DNA of 64,000 nucleotides from Apiosordaria backusii (lineage: Eukaryota > Ascomycota > Sordariomycetes > Sordariales > Lasiosphaeriaceae), in the NCBI GenBank assembly GCA_030549205.1, contig JAUKTV010000005.1, positions 1,736,001 to 1,800,000 of the forward strand, given 5' to 3'. How positions within the stretch are numbered: the stretch's first letter is position 1; each line of letters opens with the position of its first letter. This document shows, one piece after another, positions 1 to 9,132 of this stretch. The notes under the pieces were generated by a model, which did not search any database, was not told where the DNA came from, and worked only from the letters and a program-made list of their open reading frames with translations. The position numbers and the translations under genes are program-made.

Positions 1-588
1 AGGGCCTGGTGAGTGCACGCCGCCGGCTGTTTCGATGAAGAGCCATCCGGGGCTGGGCGAAGCGTGATAGGAAGCAAACTCGGAAATCCTAGACAGGATC
101 TCTCTGTCGGAAGGTGTGTTCTGGAATCGTCAAAAGGGGTCCGAGTGCGCGGGTTGAGAAGTTGTCATACCTTTTGCGAGACATGGGCCGCAAGATGGGG
201 GCTGACGGGAAGATCGAACTGGTATAGTGTCTCTGAATGAACGCCCGGCAGAAATCTTGGAATATGGCTAAGCAAATATCAGAGCTGTCCGCTTGAACTA
301 TCTTGTTGGGATGCCAACAGAGAAGGGCTAGACATCTGTGATGCGAATTAGCAAAAGCCTCACCCTCAAGCTGTAAAGGTCCCCCATACACCGATCGTCT
401 GCTTCCTGTAATGGTCCAGTGGAAACCGGTTTCAGGAATGTTGTTTTCTCATCCGGCCTATACTTGGTGGTAACCCCGCAGAGGATGGTGCTGAAGACAG
501 TTTTGCCGACTTCTGTGTTTGCTCCCCATATTTGGTACACACGCAACGAGCGATGCAATAGAGCGCCCAATTGCGGCGATACTGTCAT
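1..588 (-). CDS. bioDA: Bifunctional dethiobiotin synthetase / DAPA aminotransferase, 5' part (partial)
   Basis: This is the N-terminal, BioD half of the fused fungal enzyme that makes DAPA from KAPA and then dethiobiotin; the BioA half lies beyond the left edge. The ATG at 588-586 opens a product with a P-loop at residues 22-30 (GANTEVGKT). Exons on the minus strand are 588-392, 267-171 and 120-1. Both introns are GT-AG (391-268 and 170-121). Splicing restores three BioD blocks: DDRHIPRFLPG, LYQFDLPVSPHLAA and LFIETAGGVHSPG. The frame stays open to the window edge. It is divergent from bioF, with 264 bp between the start codons, so a shared promoter is likely. Family identity is firm. The start is the first in-frame ATG before the P-loop and matches the usual short leader of the family. 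Confidence 0.88.
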
Positions 589-852
589 TTTTGTTTCGAC
601 GTTGCGTGTTTTTTCGCCCCATCCCACATGTACCGCGAAAGTGAGTTCAAGACGAACTAGAGTCGTAACGAGCAGTTAAGATGCAAACGCATTTTGACTT
701 GACTCGGCATAGACCCACCCCGTGCCGAGATCGGGTCAGTTTCTCTGTGGAACCGTGACAGGATATTTTTGTGGAACATGATATTTCGTTTTCTTGCTGA
801 GAAAGATCATGCCAGTATTATAGGAAGTCCAATCACATCAACCTATATCAAC
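589..852. promoter_or_regulatory. Bidirectional bioDA/bioF promoter region
   Basis: These 264 bp separate the start codons of the divergent bioDA and bioF genes and must hold both promoters and 5' leaders. I see no clear TATA box or named operator. The claim rests on gene geometry only. Confidence 0.55.
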
Positions 853-2269
853 ATGTCGCAAATCAAGCGCCTAGACGCCTCTCTCACCAAACACTTGGAT
901 CGCCGAAAATCCCGCGACACATTGCGCAGTCTGACCCTCGTACCTCCTGGCATGGCAGATTTCTCATCTAATGCGTACCTCTCCCTCTCTGCTCAGCCAT
1001 CAGTCAAAGCCGCGTTCCTGGCACGTCTGCAAGCTGCTGCACAAGTACCCCCCTCCGCCAACCCTCCACCTCTTTTGGGCTCAGGAGGCTCTCGTCTTCT
1101 TGACGGAAACTCAGCCAGGGCAGAGTTGTTGGAGCAAACCCTTGCAGCCTTCCACAATGCCCCGGCTGCCCTGCTCTTCAACTCGGCCATGGACGCGAAT
1201 GTAGGGTTATTCAGCTGTGTGCCCCAGCCAGACGATGTCATTCTATACGACGAGTTAGTTCATGCCAGCATCCACGACGGGATGCGTCTTAGCCGTGCAG
1301 GAAAAAAGATACCGTTTCTGCACAACGCGGTGTGGAGCGGCGAGGAGACGGCGTCGCATGTTGGCTCAGGTGACGGGGAGCCTAGGCCGCTGGAAGCGGT
1401 TTTAGTTGGCCTTCTGAATGGACCGGGCGGGCATCTCTTCAGTTCCGGAGACAGAAATGTCTTTGTTGCTGTTGAGGGTGTCTACAGCATGGATGGGGAT
1501 GCGGCCCCTCTAAGAGAAGTCACGGCTTGTGTAGAGCGTTGGCTTCCGCAGGGAAATGGGTTTGTTGTTGTCGACGAGGCTCACTCAGTAGGAGTTTTCG
1601 GGGATAGTGGTCAAGGTCTGGTGTGCGAGCTGGGTCTCGAGGATCGAGTATGGGCGAGGGTGTTGGGGTTTGGTAAAGCGATGGGCTGTTCAGGCGGTAC
1701 GTATGACTTGCATACCATCCGCTAGTAATGTGGTTCTGACATGTCCAGGACTCATCCTGTGTTCCGAGGTCACACGATCGTATTTGATCAACTATGCTCG
1801 CACTCTCATCTACACAACCGCTATGGCGTTTCCTTCTTTGATCAGCATCGAAGTCAGTTACGAATTCATCATGAACGGCGGAGCTGAGCCACTAGTTCGA
1901 CACCTGCGAGCTCTCGTCAAGCAAGCTCACCGCCTGCTACTGGCGGTGTGCGAGCGACAGAAGCCTCCGTCTCATCTACTGCGCGTCAGCTCCATCGAGC
2001 CAAAATCCCCCATCATCCCAGCCTTTACCGACCATCCTCGCAGCTTGGCAAGTCACTGTCAACGAAACGGATTCATGGTACGCCCTATAGTCGCCCCCAC
2101 AGTGCCCAAAGGAACGGAGAGGATACGACTATGTCTTCACGCTGCCAACACTGCAAGCGAGGTCATTGGGATAGTTGCGGCGATAGAAGACTGGTTGGTT
2201 GCTCAGATAGACGAGGCAAGGCGGGTTGATGCGCTCAAGCAAAATGTTTTCTCAAAGTCAAAGATCTAG
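853..2269 (+). CDS. bioF: 8-amino-7-oxononanoate (KAPA) synthase, BioF
   Basis: This is a PLP-dependent alpha-oxoamine synthase that condenses pimeloyl thioester with alanine to KAPA, the entry step of the biotin ring pathway. Exons are 853-1696 and 1749-2269 (454 aa). The GT-AG intron (52 nt) falls inside the block after the PLP lysine, and splicing gives GKAMGCSGG then LILCS. The predicted Schiff-base lysine is K275; an upstream VDEAHSVGVFG block is the usual PLP-binding aspartate motif. The ATG at 853 fits the family start; the frame is open upstream but has no better ATG. The protein ends in S-K-I, a plausible peroxisomal PTS1 variant, and fungal KAPA synthases are known to act in peroxisomes. 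The gene ends 8 bp from the bioB stop codon on the other strand. Confidence 0.92.
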
Positions 2270-2277
2270 CTATCAGG

Positions 2278-3614
2278 TTATAGATCAGGGTCCACAACCG
2301 TGTCTGGTGCCGCCGACTTTGCAAAACTCTTCATCGGCTGCAAGCCCCAACGCTGGAACAAGACAGCATCGTCGTCCCACCCATTACACTCTGTCGTAAG
2401 CATCTTCTCCCCCGTAAAGACAGCATTAGCTCCAGCCATAAAGCACAGCGCCTGCTGCTCCTCAGTCATGGTCTTACGACCCGCGGCGATACGAATAATG
2501 GTAGCCGGCATGATGATCCTTGCCGCGGCAATGGTGCGCAGCATGCTCGTGAACTCGATCGGCTTTCTGTCACCCAACGGCGTGCCCTTGATAGGGACAA
2601 GCGCATTGACGGGGAAACTCTCGGGGTGACTGGGCAGCGTGGCAGCGGTATGCAATAAACCGATCCTATCCTGATCCGTCTCGCCCAAACCCAGAATTCC
2701 CCCCGAGCAGACGTTTATTCCGGCATCACGAACATGGCCGAGCGTGGCAAGACGCTCGTCGTAGGTGCGGGTGCTGATGATACTCGGGTAGAATTCGCGG
2801 CTCGTGTCGAGATTGTGGTTGTAGGCTGTGAGGCCGGCCTCCTTGAGCTCTTGCGCCTGGGCGGCATCGATCATTCCTAGCGTCACACAAGCCTCCATGC
2901 CCAGGGCGCGCACTCCCGATATCATTTCTTTGACGTTGCGCAGGCTGTTGTTGCGGCCGCGCATGTCGCGCCAGGCGGCGCCCATGCAGAAACGCGTGCT
3001 GCCGTTTGCCTTGGCTATGCGGGCGGCTTCGAGAACAGACTCGACAGTTTCGACGCGCTTGGCTTTGAGACCGGTGCCCTTTTGGTAGCGGGTTGACTGA
3101 GCACAGTAGGAACAGTCCTCGCTGCATCCACCTGTCTTGATGTTCATGAGGGTGCAGAGCTGCACTTCGGAGGGGTCGTGAAACCGACGGTGGACTTTGG
3201 CCTGTGTTTGTTGGACGGCTAGCGTCAGTAATAACGTTCGAGTGGCACCGAAGGGACATATCTCACAGCTTGATATGCGAGGTCCATGAGAGGTTGGTGG
3301 TAGATGGCCGCAGTCTCCTCTCTTGACCAGCTGTGCCTCGGCGCCGTGGCGGCAACCGCATCCTGCAAGACTTGCCTCGCCCACTGCTGCTGGTGCTTTG
3401 CGTCGCCTGGGCTGGACTCTACATCGCGGGTAGAGGTAGGAAGGCTAACGGGCAGAACACTCGGGGTTGCGGTTGCAGTTGCGGTTGCGGTCGAGAGTTG
3501 CCGTCGGCGGCTGGCGGCCCTCAGCCAGCGGGCTCCGAGTATCGGAGACTGCCCCCGCATTTGGAATGGGGGACGTCGACAGAGGGCTCTTGATGAAGAC
3601 CGGGCTAGCATCAT
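2278..3614 (-). CDS. bioB: Biotin synthase, BioB (radical SAM)
   Basis: This enzyme inserts sulfur into dethiobiotin to make biotin, the last step of the pathway, in mitochondria. Exons are 3614-3267 and 3201-2278 (423 aa). The GT-AG intron (65 nt) is phase 0 and joins MDLAYQA to AKVHRRFHDP, matching the family. The radical-SAM cluster cysteines are C142, C146 and C149 (GGCSEDCSYC). The first 55 or so residues are rich in Arg, Ser and Ala and lack acidic residues, as in a mitochondrial presequence, followed by a Thr-Ala repeat. The start is at paired ATGs (3614 and 3611). An in-frame GTG four codons upstream is not a likely eukaryotic start. Confidence 0.93.
3467..3494. repeat. Short GCGGTT-like repeat inside bioB presequence
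   Basis: Imperfect six-base repeats (GGTTGC/GGTTGCG type) encode an alternating Thr-Ala stretch on the minus strand, between the targeting peptide and the catalytic domain of BioB. Confidence 0.6.
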
Positions 3615-5268
3615 CGGGGCCGTCACTGCGAACGCGAGGGTAAAGAAAATATGCTGGGCAATGTGATTGACTCAGCTGTGTATAACGAGAGACGGAGATC
3701 CGCCTGTGATTTCACGCCACCACGCTTCAGCAGCCGTTGTAGTAATCATGCAACACTGATTGGCGATGTCGTACATTGGCGGGGCCAACCCGCGTTATTA
3801 GGTAAATCGTGATCTGGTAGATTTCGCTCTTTCCTTTATCGATGTACTCCACAGTACCGATAAACACTTTTAAGATTGCGCCTATCGATATCAGGTAGTT
3901 CAACAAAATGTGTGTGGGGACTTGAGGTAAGCGCCCTACCACCTTCTTGCCCACGCCTGATACTCCTGACATGTCCCTGAGGAACAAGGTCTGCTATGAA
4001 AGGCGATTGAGACGCTGAGGTCTCCCCGTCAGTCAGGGCACAAGTGGGAGCTGCTCATAGCATTCGGAGAGGATACTTTCATCGCGGTGGGAGGATCATT
4101 TTCCAACTCTGGGTCGCAGAAAAGTAAGGTAGTTCATAGAGAATGGGAGTGTGTAGAGGACAAGAGTTCATACAGGGGCAGTGCTAGATCAGGTATCAGT
4201 ACGAACTGGTTAGATTGATGTCGTGAATGCATCGAGCCATGTGTCATGCCCTCTGTGAGGCACATGAGAAACAATCTTGTGCCACGGGGTGTATCTGTGT
4301 CTTGGGTAGGCATTAATACAAAGATTGGGATGTGTCAAATGGAGATCAGAAGGTACCTAACGACGGCCTCACCACCATGCCCCCGGGCATCACCACTTTT
4401 TGTGGGCTTCAAAATTGTAGGACTTGATGAGCCCTCAAGCCGAGCCAAGAGGAAGGCTTGATTGGCTCAGGCAAATATATGGTAGATTTGACTTGGCTCA
4501 CCGACTTGACTTGCAAGTCAAGTCAAGTTTGGCTCAGATCATTGACCACGCTGACTCAGGATAACAGCATGCTGCTCACCACCGATCCGGTTAAGCTTTT
4601 CGTGGAAGTGCAAGCCATGAATGAGATGTACTCTTGGGTGCGCAACATGAAGCGTGGGATCTTCATCCCGCTGGTTATGATTCTTTTGAGAGCGAGGAAG
4701 GCTTGGTACGTTATCCCTGTGTTTAATTTGTCTAAAGTTGGAACTGGGATTATTGACATCGTGCTGGTGGTAATGACAGGATGGATACACCACGCCCACA
4801 TTTTGAGCCTGGTCAGCAGTGCCGACTTGCCAAGGTTATTGACGACTTTCTTGCTGTTGAGAGCTTCGACTGGAATCACCCGGGTTTGGCGAAATTCGAA
4901 TTTCCTGGGCACCTCAGGGTTCTACGGTTGGTGATCTGGGCATTGAGGATAAGGACGTGGTCATCAAGCGTGAAGAGGATGGTGGGTTTCTATCACAACA
5001 CAGGTGTGTGGAGAGACAGACTGACACTCAGGTAGACCAGGACCTAATGTTGATGGAGATCGAGGAGTACGCCATGCCCAGCTCAAGCACTGCCGTTCTG
5101 CTCCCGATCCGCTCAATGGCTGGAATGAGTCTGAGTTAGGGGATTCTTCTACCTATCAGAGGAAAACCGGCGGGTGGATCACAGAAGCTGGGATTGACGG
5201 TCACAGGAAGGCCGTGGCGATACTATAGCTCGACGAGATATTATAACACCAAGAAGTTAGGTAGCTAT
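3615..5268. other. Gene-free interval between bioB and the nucleoside-hydrolase-like gene
   Basis: About 1.65 kb without a supported gene. Overlapping open frames occur between 4458 and 5140 on the plus strand (for example 4458-4934 and 4781-5035), but none shows a family motif or clean splice sites. They might be remnants of a decayed gene. A 22-bp perfect palindrome lies at 4503-4524. Confidence 0.5.
4503..4524. repeat. 22-bp perfect palindrome
   Basis: GACTTGACTTG is followed directly by its reverse complement. The flanks also carry CAAGTCAAG-type and TTGGCTCA/GGCTCAG words on both sides, suggesting the centre of a degenerate inverted-repeat element. Confidence 0.75.
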
Positions 5269-6987
5269 TCATTTTGAAGCACCGACGGGTTCCCCCTCCT
5301 TCTTTATCTCTTTCTCACCCAGGACATCCTTCCTATACAGCAGCTCGTACGGAGCACCAAACAGCTCCGGTGTCTTTGCATTATACTTTCCCTTGAGCTT
5401 CCGGGGTCCATTATCTCGTGCACTGTCTTCTTGGATCCTCTCAATGGCAAAATTCAGCGCGATTTCGGCCTTGGTCTGCTTCGTAACCACCTCATTCAAT
5501 GCCTTCTCCGCCAACGTGACTTTGTCTCTTGGCTCCGCCGACCGCTGCATCACTCTCGCCAGTTCAAGGTTATCCTGGGCGTCTGCCTGCTTGTCCTTCA
5601 GCCCTTGCAGCTCCTTCCAGCATTTCTTGGCTTCGACGATGAGGGGTTGGTCCTTATCGTTGGTCCAATCTGCAACAGTGTTGGCATATGTCATGGGGGT
5701 GTGCTCAATCTCGACTTCAAACAACCCCGTCTTGTCATTCTTTGTTTTCAACAATTCCTCAGCATGGTCCTTGGTGGCAAGCAACCCTCCAAGCAGAAAC
5801 ACTTCCATGACCTTTGCCAGCTGTTCGGTGTTGATCCCGCCCATGTCATCTGCTGCGCGGCCAAAGACTCGGTGCACACTTTTGTTATACTCGGGTATCG
5901 GATCTTGCAAGATGCCAAAGGATCTCATGAAATCATCGCCTACCGCGCCGACAGCAGCGCAGCAGTCATAGGCGATGACCTTGATCAGAGGGATTATCTC
6001 TTTGAAGGGAGGGATCGACTTGACATATTGCTGAAATAGCTCGGAATCCTTTTTCAGGCCAAGACGTGTACTGAGGTACCAACCGACGTCGAGATGCGGC
6101 ATATACGGGTCGTTAATAGGGTCGTAGTAGAACTTGAACTCTTGTCTCAACCACATCCACTCGAGATGAGCCCCAATTGGGCCCAGTTGGAATAGCTTCT
6201 GAAAGAATGACCCCTCGAGACGAGCACGCTTGGCAGCTTCTCGAGACCACGCGTCGGATCTTAGATTGATGGCCGGGGAGCTGAGCGTTCGGGTGTAGTT
6301 CTTCGCGGCCTGGCGATGGAACTTGTTGTTCATCATGCCCATCTCAGGCCAGAGTTGTCCGTTCTCCAACTTGTACCCACCCTGAGAGACGAACTTTTCG
6401 AATTTGTCCTTGGGGAATGGTGCGTCAGGCACTGACTTCCACCGGTCGAAGGCTTCGCTTATGTCTTGCAACGAGGAAATGAGGAGGACGGTGAGTTTTT
6501 GTTTGGGTAATTCCCCTGGTTTTGTTACTTTGCCTGATTGGTCGACTAGGAAGTTGATCAACTCTTCGCCGTTATACACGGGCGTCGACCTTTGTTCGGC
6601 GTGTTCAGCGAATGTTTTGTTCTTGAGACCGTAGTAGAGATCTGGGGCGTGAGCTGAAATGTCACTGGCACCCTTAGTGCCAATGGCAACTGGTACATCC
6701 GCTAGATTGAGGCAGTCGAGGGTAGTTCGAAGGAACTTGGCGCGTTTATCTGCGGGATGATGGTTTGCTACGCAGCCGGCAAGTTCGATGGCACCCATGC
6801 GGTGCATCTCGCTGAGGAAGATAATGGCGAGGAGGTCATCGTAGTCCTGTTCGATGTCTGTGATAACGAGAATTCGGGGTTTCATATCGGGGAAGCGGGA
6901 TCTGACAACATTTTGGAGGTTTTCGTAGTAACCATACTCCTCGGTGCCCTCAGGGAAGGGGATTCGCGGCCCTGTTGTTGGTGACAT
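5269..6987 (-). CDS. Nucleoside-hydrolase-like (IUNH fold) protein, intronless
   Basis: A 572-aa single-exon product. Residues 38-160 look like the start of an inosine/uridine-preferring nucleoside hydrolase: a beta strand, then the metal-binding loop at 44-51 (DIEQDYDD, against DxDPGxDD in the family), then a stretch resembling the family's nucleoside-handling core. A segment near 165-180 (LTVLLISSLQDI) matches the usual LTxLALGPLTN strand. A later MGMMNNKFHRQAA block resembles the substrate-loop Asn region. Two changes stand out: the second Asp of the metal loop is Glu, and the usual HDP catalytic motif appears as YDC near residue 340. The C-terminal 120 residues are charged and likely coiled coil. 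The protein is much longer than the usual 310-340 aa. Hydrolase activity is therefore uncertain. ATG at 6987-6985. Confidence 0.75.
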   Translation of the reverse strand: MSPTTGPRIPFPEGTEEYGYYENLQNVVRSRFPDMKPRILVITDIEQDYDDLLAIIFLSEMHRMGAIELAGCVANHHPADKRAKFLRTTLDCLNLADVPVAIGTKGASDISAHAPDLYYGLKNKTFAEHAEQRSTPVYNGEELINFLVDQSGKVTKPGELPKQKLTVLLISSLQDISEAFDRWKSVPDAPFPKDKFEKFVSQGGYKLENGQLWPEMGMMNNKFHRQAAKNYTRTLSSPAINLRSDAWSREAAKRARLEGSFFQKLFQLGPIGAHLEWMWLRQEFKFYYDPINDPYMPHLDVGWYLSTRLGLKKDSELFQQYVKSIPPFKEIIPLIKVIAYDCCAAVGAVGDDFMRSFGILQDPIPEYNKSVHRVFGRAADDMGGINTEQLAKVMEVFLLGGLLATKDHAEELLKTKNDKTGLFEVEIEHTPMTYANTVADWTNDKDQPLIVEAKKCWKELQGLKDKQADAQDNLELARVMQRSAEPRDKVTLAEKALNEVVTKQTKAEIALNFAIERIQEDSARDNGPRKLKGKYNAKTPELFGAPYELLYRKDVLGEKEIKKEGEPVGASK

Positions 6988-7539
6988 TTTGCTTTAAACT
7001 TGCCGGCCGAACCGTCGCGAGTATTGCGGCAGTCAGCTATCGTCTGGGGTGAGCACCTGTCTTATAGTGAAGATACAGGCGTTGATATTCAAAGTCAGCC
7101 TGGTGATGTGCGCGTCTTGTGGTTGATGTTGAGCTGAGGTGCGTCACAGGGAGTCTGACGAGGGGAACCAATTTCAAAGTGTGAATCAAAGACAGTCGTC
7201 TCAAAGAAGTAATTGACACCGTTTGTGTGAATTTCATCTCATCAGGTAGTGGCTTTGTCGTCCACCGTTCGCGGCGATGGACGGCTCGGCCCGTCAACAG
7301 TGTGGGACCTCGACTAGGTCTTGAATGACCTGAAAAGCGTAATCCAGAACACCAGGCTCTTCAATATTGTGACCAACTCAGGCCGTGTTTACTTTCGCTT
7401 TCACACTCGTCTAGAACGTCCAATGCATTGACCCCAAGGTCTACCTAGCAAGTGAGGTCACTGGCCATGAACGTCCCCACCATGGCAGTGGCAGACGGAG
7501 CGCCGAACCTGGCGACAACCAGATCACCACTTCGATTTT
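6988..7539. other. Intergenic region
   Basis: 552 bp between the start of the nucleoside-hydrolase-like gene and the stop of the acyl-CoA dehydrogenase gene, both on the minus strand. It should hold the promoter of the former and the 3' end of the latter. I see no gene or RNA here. Confidence 0.6.
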
Positions 7540-8847
7540 CTAATAACTCCTTGGAAGATCCAGAACCTTTTCACTGATGTAGTTCAGAATCATCTCCCGG
7601 CTGACGGGCGCAATCCTCGGCACCAAACACTCTCGAAAAAACCTCTCGACATCATACTCAACAGCGTATCCCATTCCCCCATGTGTCAATACCGCTCTTT
7701 CGCACGCTGAGAAAGCTGCCTCGGCCGCCAAATACTTTGCGCTATTGCAAGCCACACCCACCGCATCTTGCCGAACCATCTTATCGGTCTTGCTAGAGTC
7801 GTACAATCTGGCAGCATGATACGTCGCTAGCTTGGCTGCCTCAAGTTGCATGTATACCTCTGCCAGAGGATGAGCGATACCCTGATTCTGCCCGATCGGC
7901 CTCTTGAAGACGTTGCGTTCCCGAGCATATGTGGCCGCTTTGCCCAGCGCTGCGTATCCCAGACCGAGAGCCTCACCGGCAAGCAGACATCGTTCAGCAT
8001 TCATACCGTGGAGGATGATCTTGAAGCCCTGCCCTTCCTCGCCAATCAATGAATCAGCATCGATTGAATAATTGTCGAAGAAAACCTCATTGGCATCAAC
8101 GGCTCTTCCACCCATCTTCTTGATCCGTCGAAGTTCCAGACCAGGTCTAGTGCGGTCAAGATCGATGCAAAACAATGACAGCCCCTCGCTCGGCTTCTTA
8201 ACCTCCCCCAAGGGCGTTGTTCGCGCCAGCAAAATCATTTTAGAAGCCACTTGAGCACAAGTGATCCAGATCTTTTGGCCCGTCACCTTGTAAGAGCCAT
8301 CACTCTGTTTCACGGCCCTTGTTGACAGCCTCAGCGTATCCAGTCCCGCATTGGGTTCAGTCACGCCAAAACAGACACGCCACTCCCCTGAGATGATTTT
8401 CGGAATGGTGCTTTCGAGCTGGGCGGTGCTTCCAAACTTGGCAAGCGGTTGCGTTGCATATACATTTGCGTGTATGCTTTGGGCACCCGCCATTCCTGCC
8501 CCGGACTCGGCAATGGTCTGCATCATCATGGTGGCCTCAGAAATTCCCAATCCGGACCCGCCGAGAGATTCTGGCAGAGCAATCCCGAGCCAGCCGTCTC
8601 TAGCCAGAGCAGCGTGGAACTCCTTGGGATCTTGTTCATTTTGATCGCGCTCCTGCCAATATGTGTTGGGAAATCCCGAGCAGACCTGCGCGACGGCTTC
8701 TCGCACGGTGAGCTGTGTCTCGGTGAAGCCTGTTGTTGACATCAGGGGGCGCCGGGCCGAGGTGGAGAATGGATGACGATGGGCCAGCCGGTGGGTGGAA
8801 GCCAGGCGCGTCAGCCGCGCGATCATGCGAGGGGATACCTGTGACAT
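7540..8847 (-). CDS. Mitochondrial acyl-CoA dehydrogenase family protein
   Basis: A 435-aa single-exon FAD flavoprotein that would introduce a C2-C3 double bond into an acyl-CoA. The first 35 residues (RLTRLASTHRLAHRHPFSTSARRP region) are a classic mitochondrial presequence. Family blocks follow in order: a WLGIALPESLGGSGLG segment, VCFGVTEPNAGLDT and KIWITCAQ (flavin and substrate contacts), and THGGMGYAVEYDVERFFRE near the C-terminus. At the usual medium-chain catalytic-Glu position (YEGT) it has IAPVS. A Glu in GMNAERCLLAG, near residue 284, sits where isovaleryl-CoA and long-chain enzymes carry their base. A branched-chain or unusual substrate is possible. It is head to head with the hydratase gene, 285 bp away. 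Confidence 0.9.
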   Translation of the reverse strand: MSQVSPRMIARLTRLASTHRLAHRHPFSTSARRPLMSTTGFTETQLTVREAVAQVCSGFPNTYWQERDQNEQDPKEFHAALARDGWLGIALPESLGGSGLGISEATMMMQTIAESGAGMAGAQSIHANVYATQPLAKFGSTAQLESTIPKIISGEWRVCFGVTEPNAGLDTLRLSTRAVKQSDGSYKVTGQKIWITCAQVASKMILLARTTPLGEVKKPSEGLSLFCIDLDRTRPGLELRRIKKMGGRAVDANEVFFDNYSIDADSLIGEEGQGFKIILHGMNAERCLLAGEALGLGYAALGKAATYARERNVFKRPIGQNQGIAHPLAEVYMQLEAAKLATYHAARLYDSSKTDKMVRQDAVGVACNSAKYLAAEAAFSACERAVLTHGGMGYAVEYDVERFFRECLVPRIAPVSREMILNYISEKVLDLPRSY

Positions 8848-9132
8848 TGGGACGTCGAGGAACTGAAGCTTCGATATTCACAAGGAACACCGGGACGAGC
8901 TTGGTTTCATATTAATGTTCGTGTCGTTGATGAACTTCGCAACGGTTTTCTCGGGGAAGCGGGGAAAGTGGACCCCCCCGAGGCACCCTGTTTCGCACCC
9001 CTATCCGGAAAGCAGTCCCGCTTTTGACATCTGATCAAACATCGCCAACTGCCTCTTCTGGCGTTCAAGAATTGACTTTGTGCACGATCATTAGCCCTGG
9101 GGTAATGATCAACTTTTCTTCCAGTTAAAGAT
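8848..9132. promoter_or_regulatory. Shared promoter of dehydrogenase and hydratase genes
   Basis: These 285 bp separate two divergent start codons for functionally related mitochondrial acyl enzymes. Geometry suggests a bidirectional promoter. I do not recognise a specific operator. Confidence 0.5.

Noticed and set aside
3202..3266. Alternative bioB acceptor 16 nt upstream of the one chosen
   Set aside because: It puts the conserved KVHRRFHDP block out of frame with exon 1; the later CAG acceptor keeps it in frame.
4458..4934. 158-codon plus-strand frame in the 3.7-5.2 kb interval
   Set aside because: Overlapping frames occur on both strands, with no family motif and no splice signals that extend it; at most a relic.
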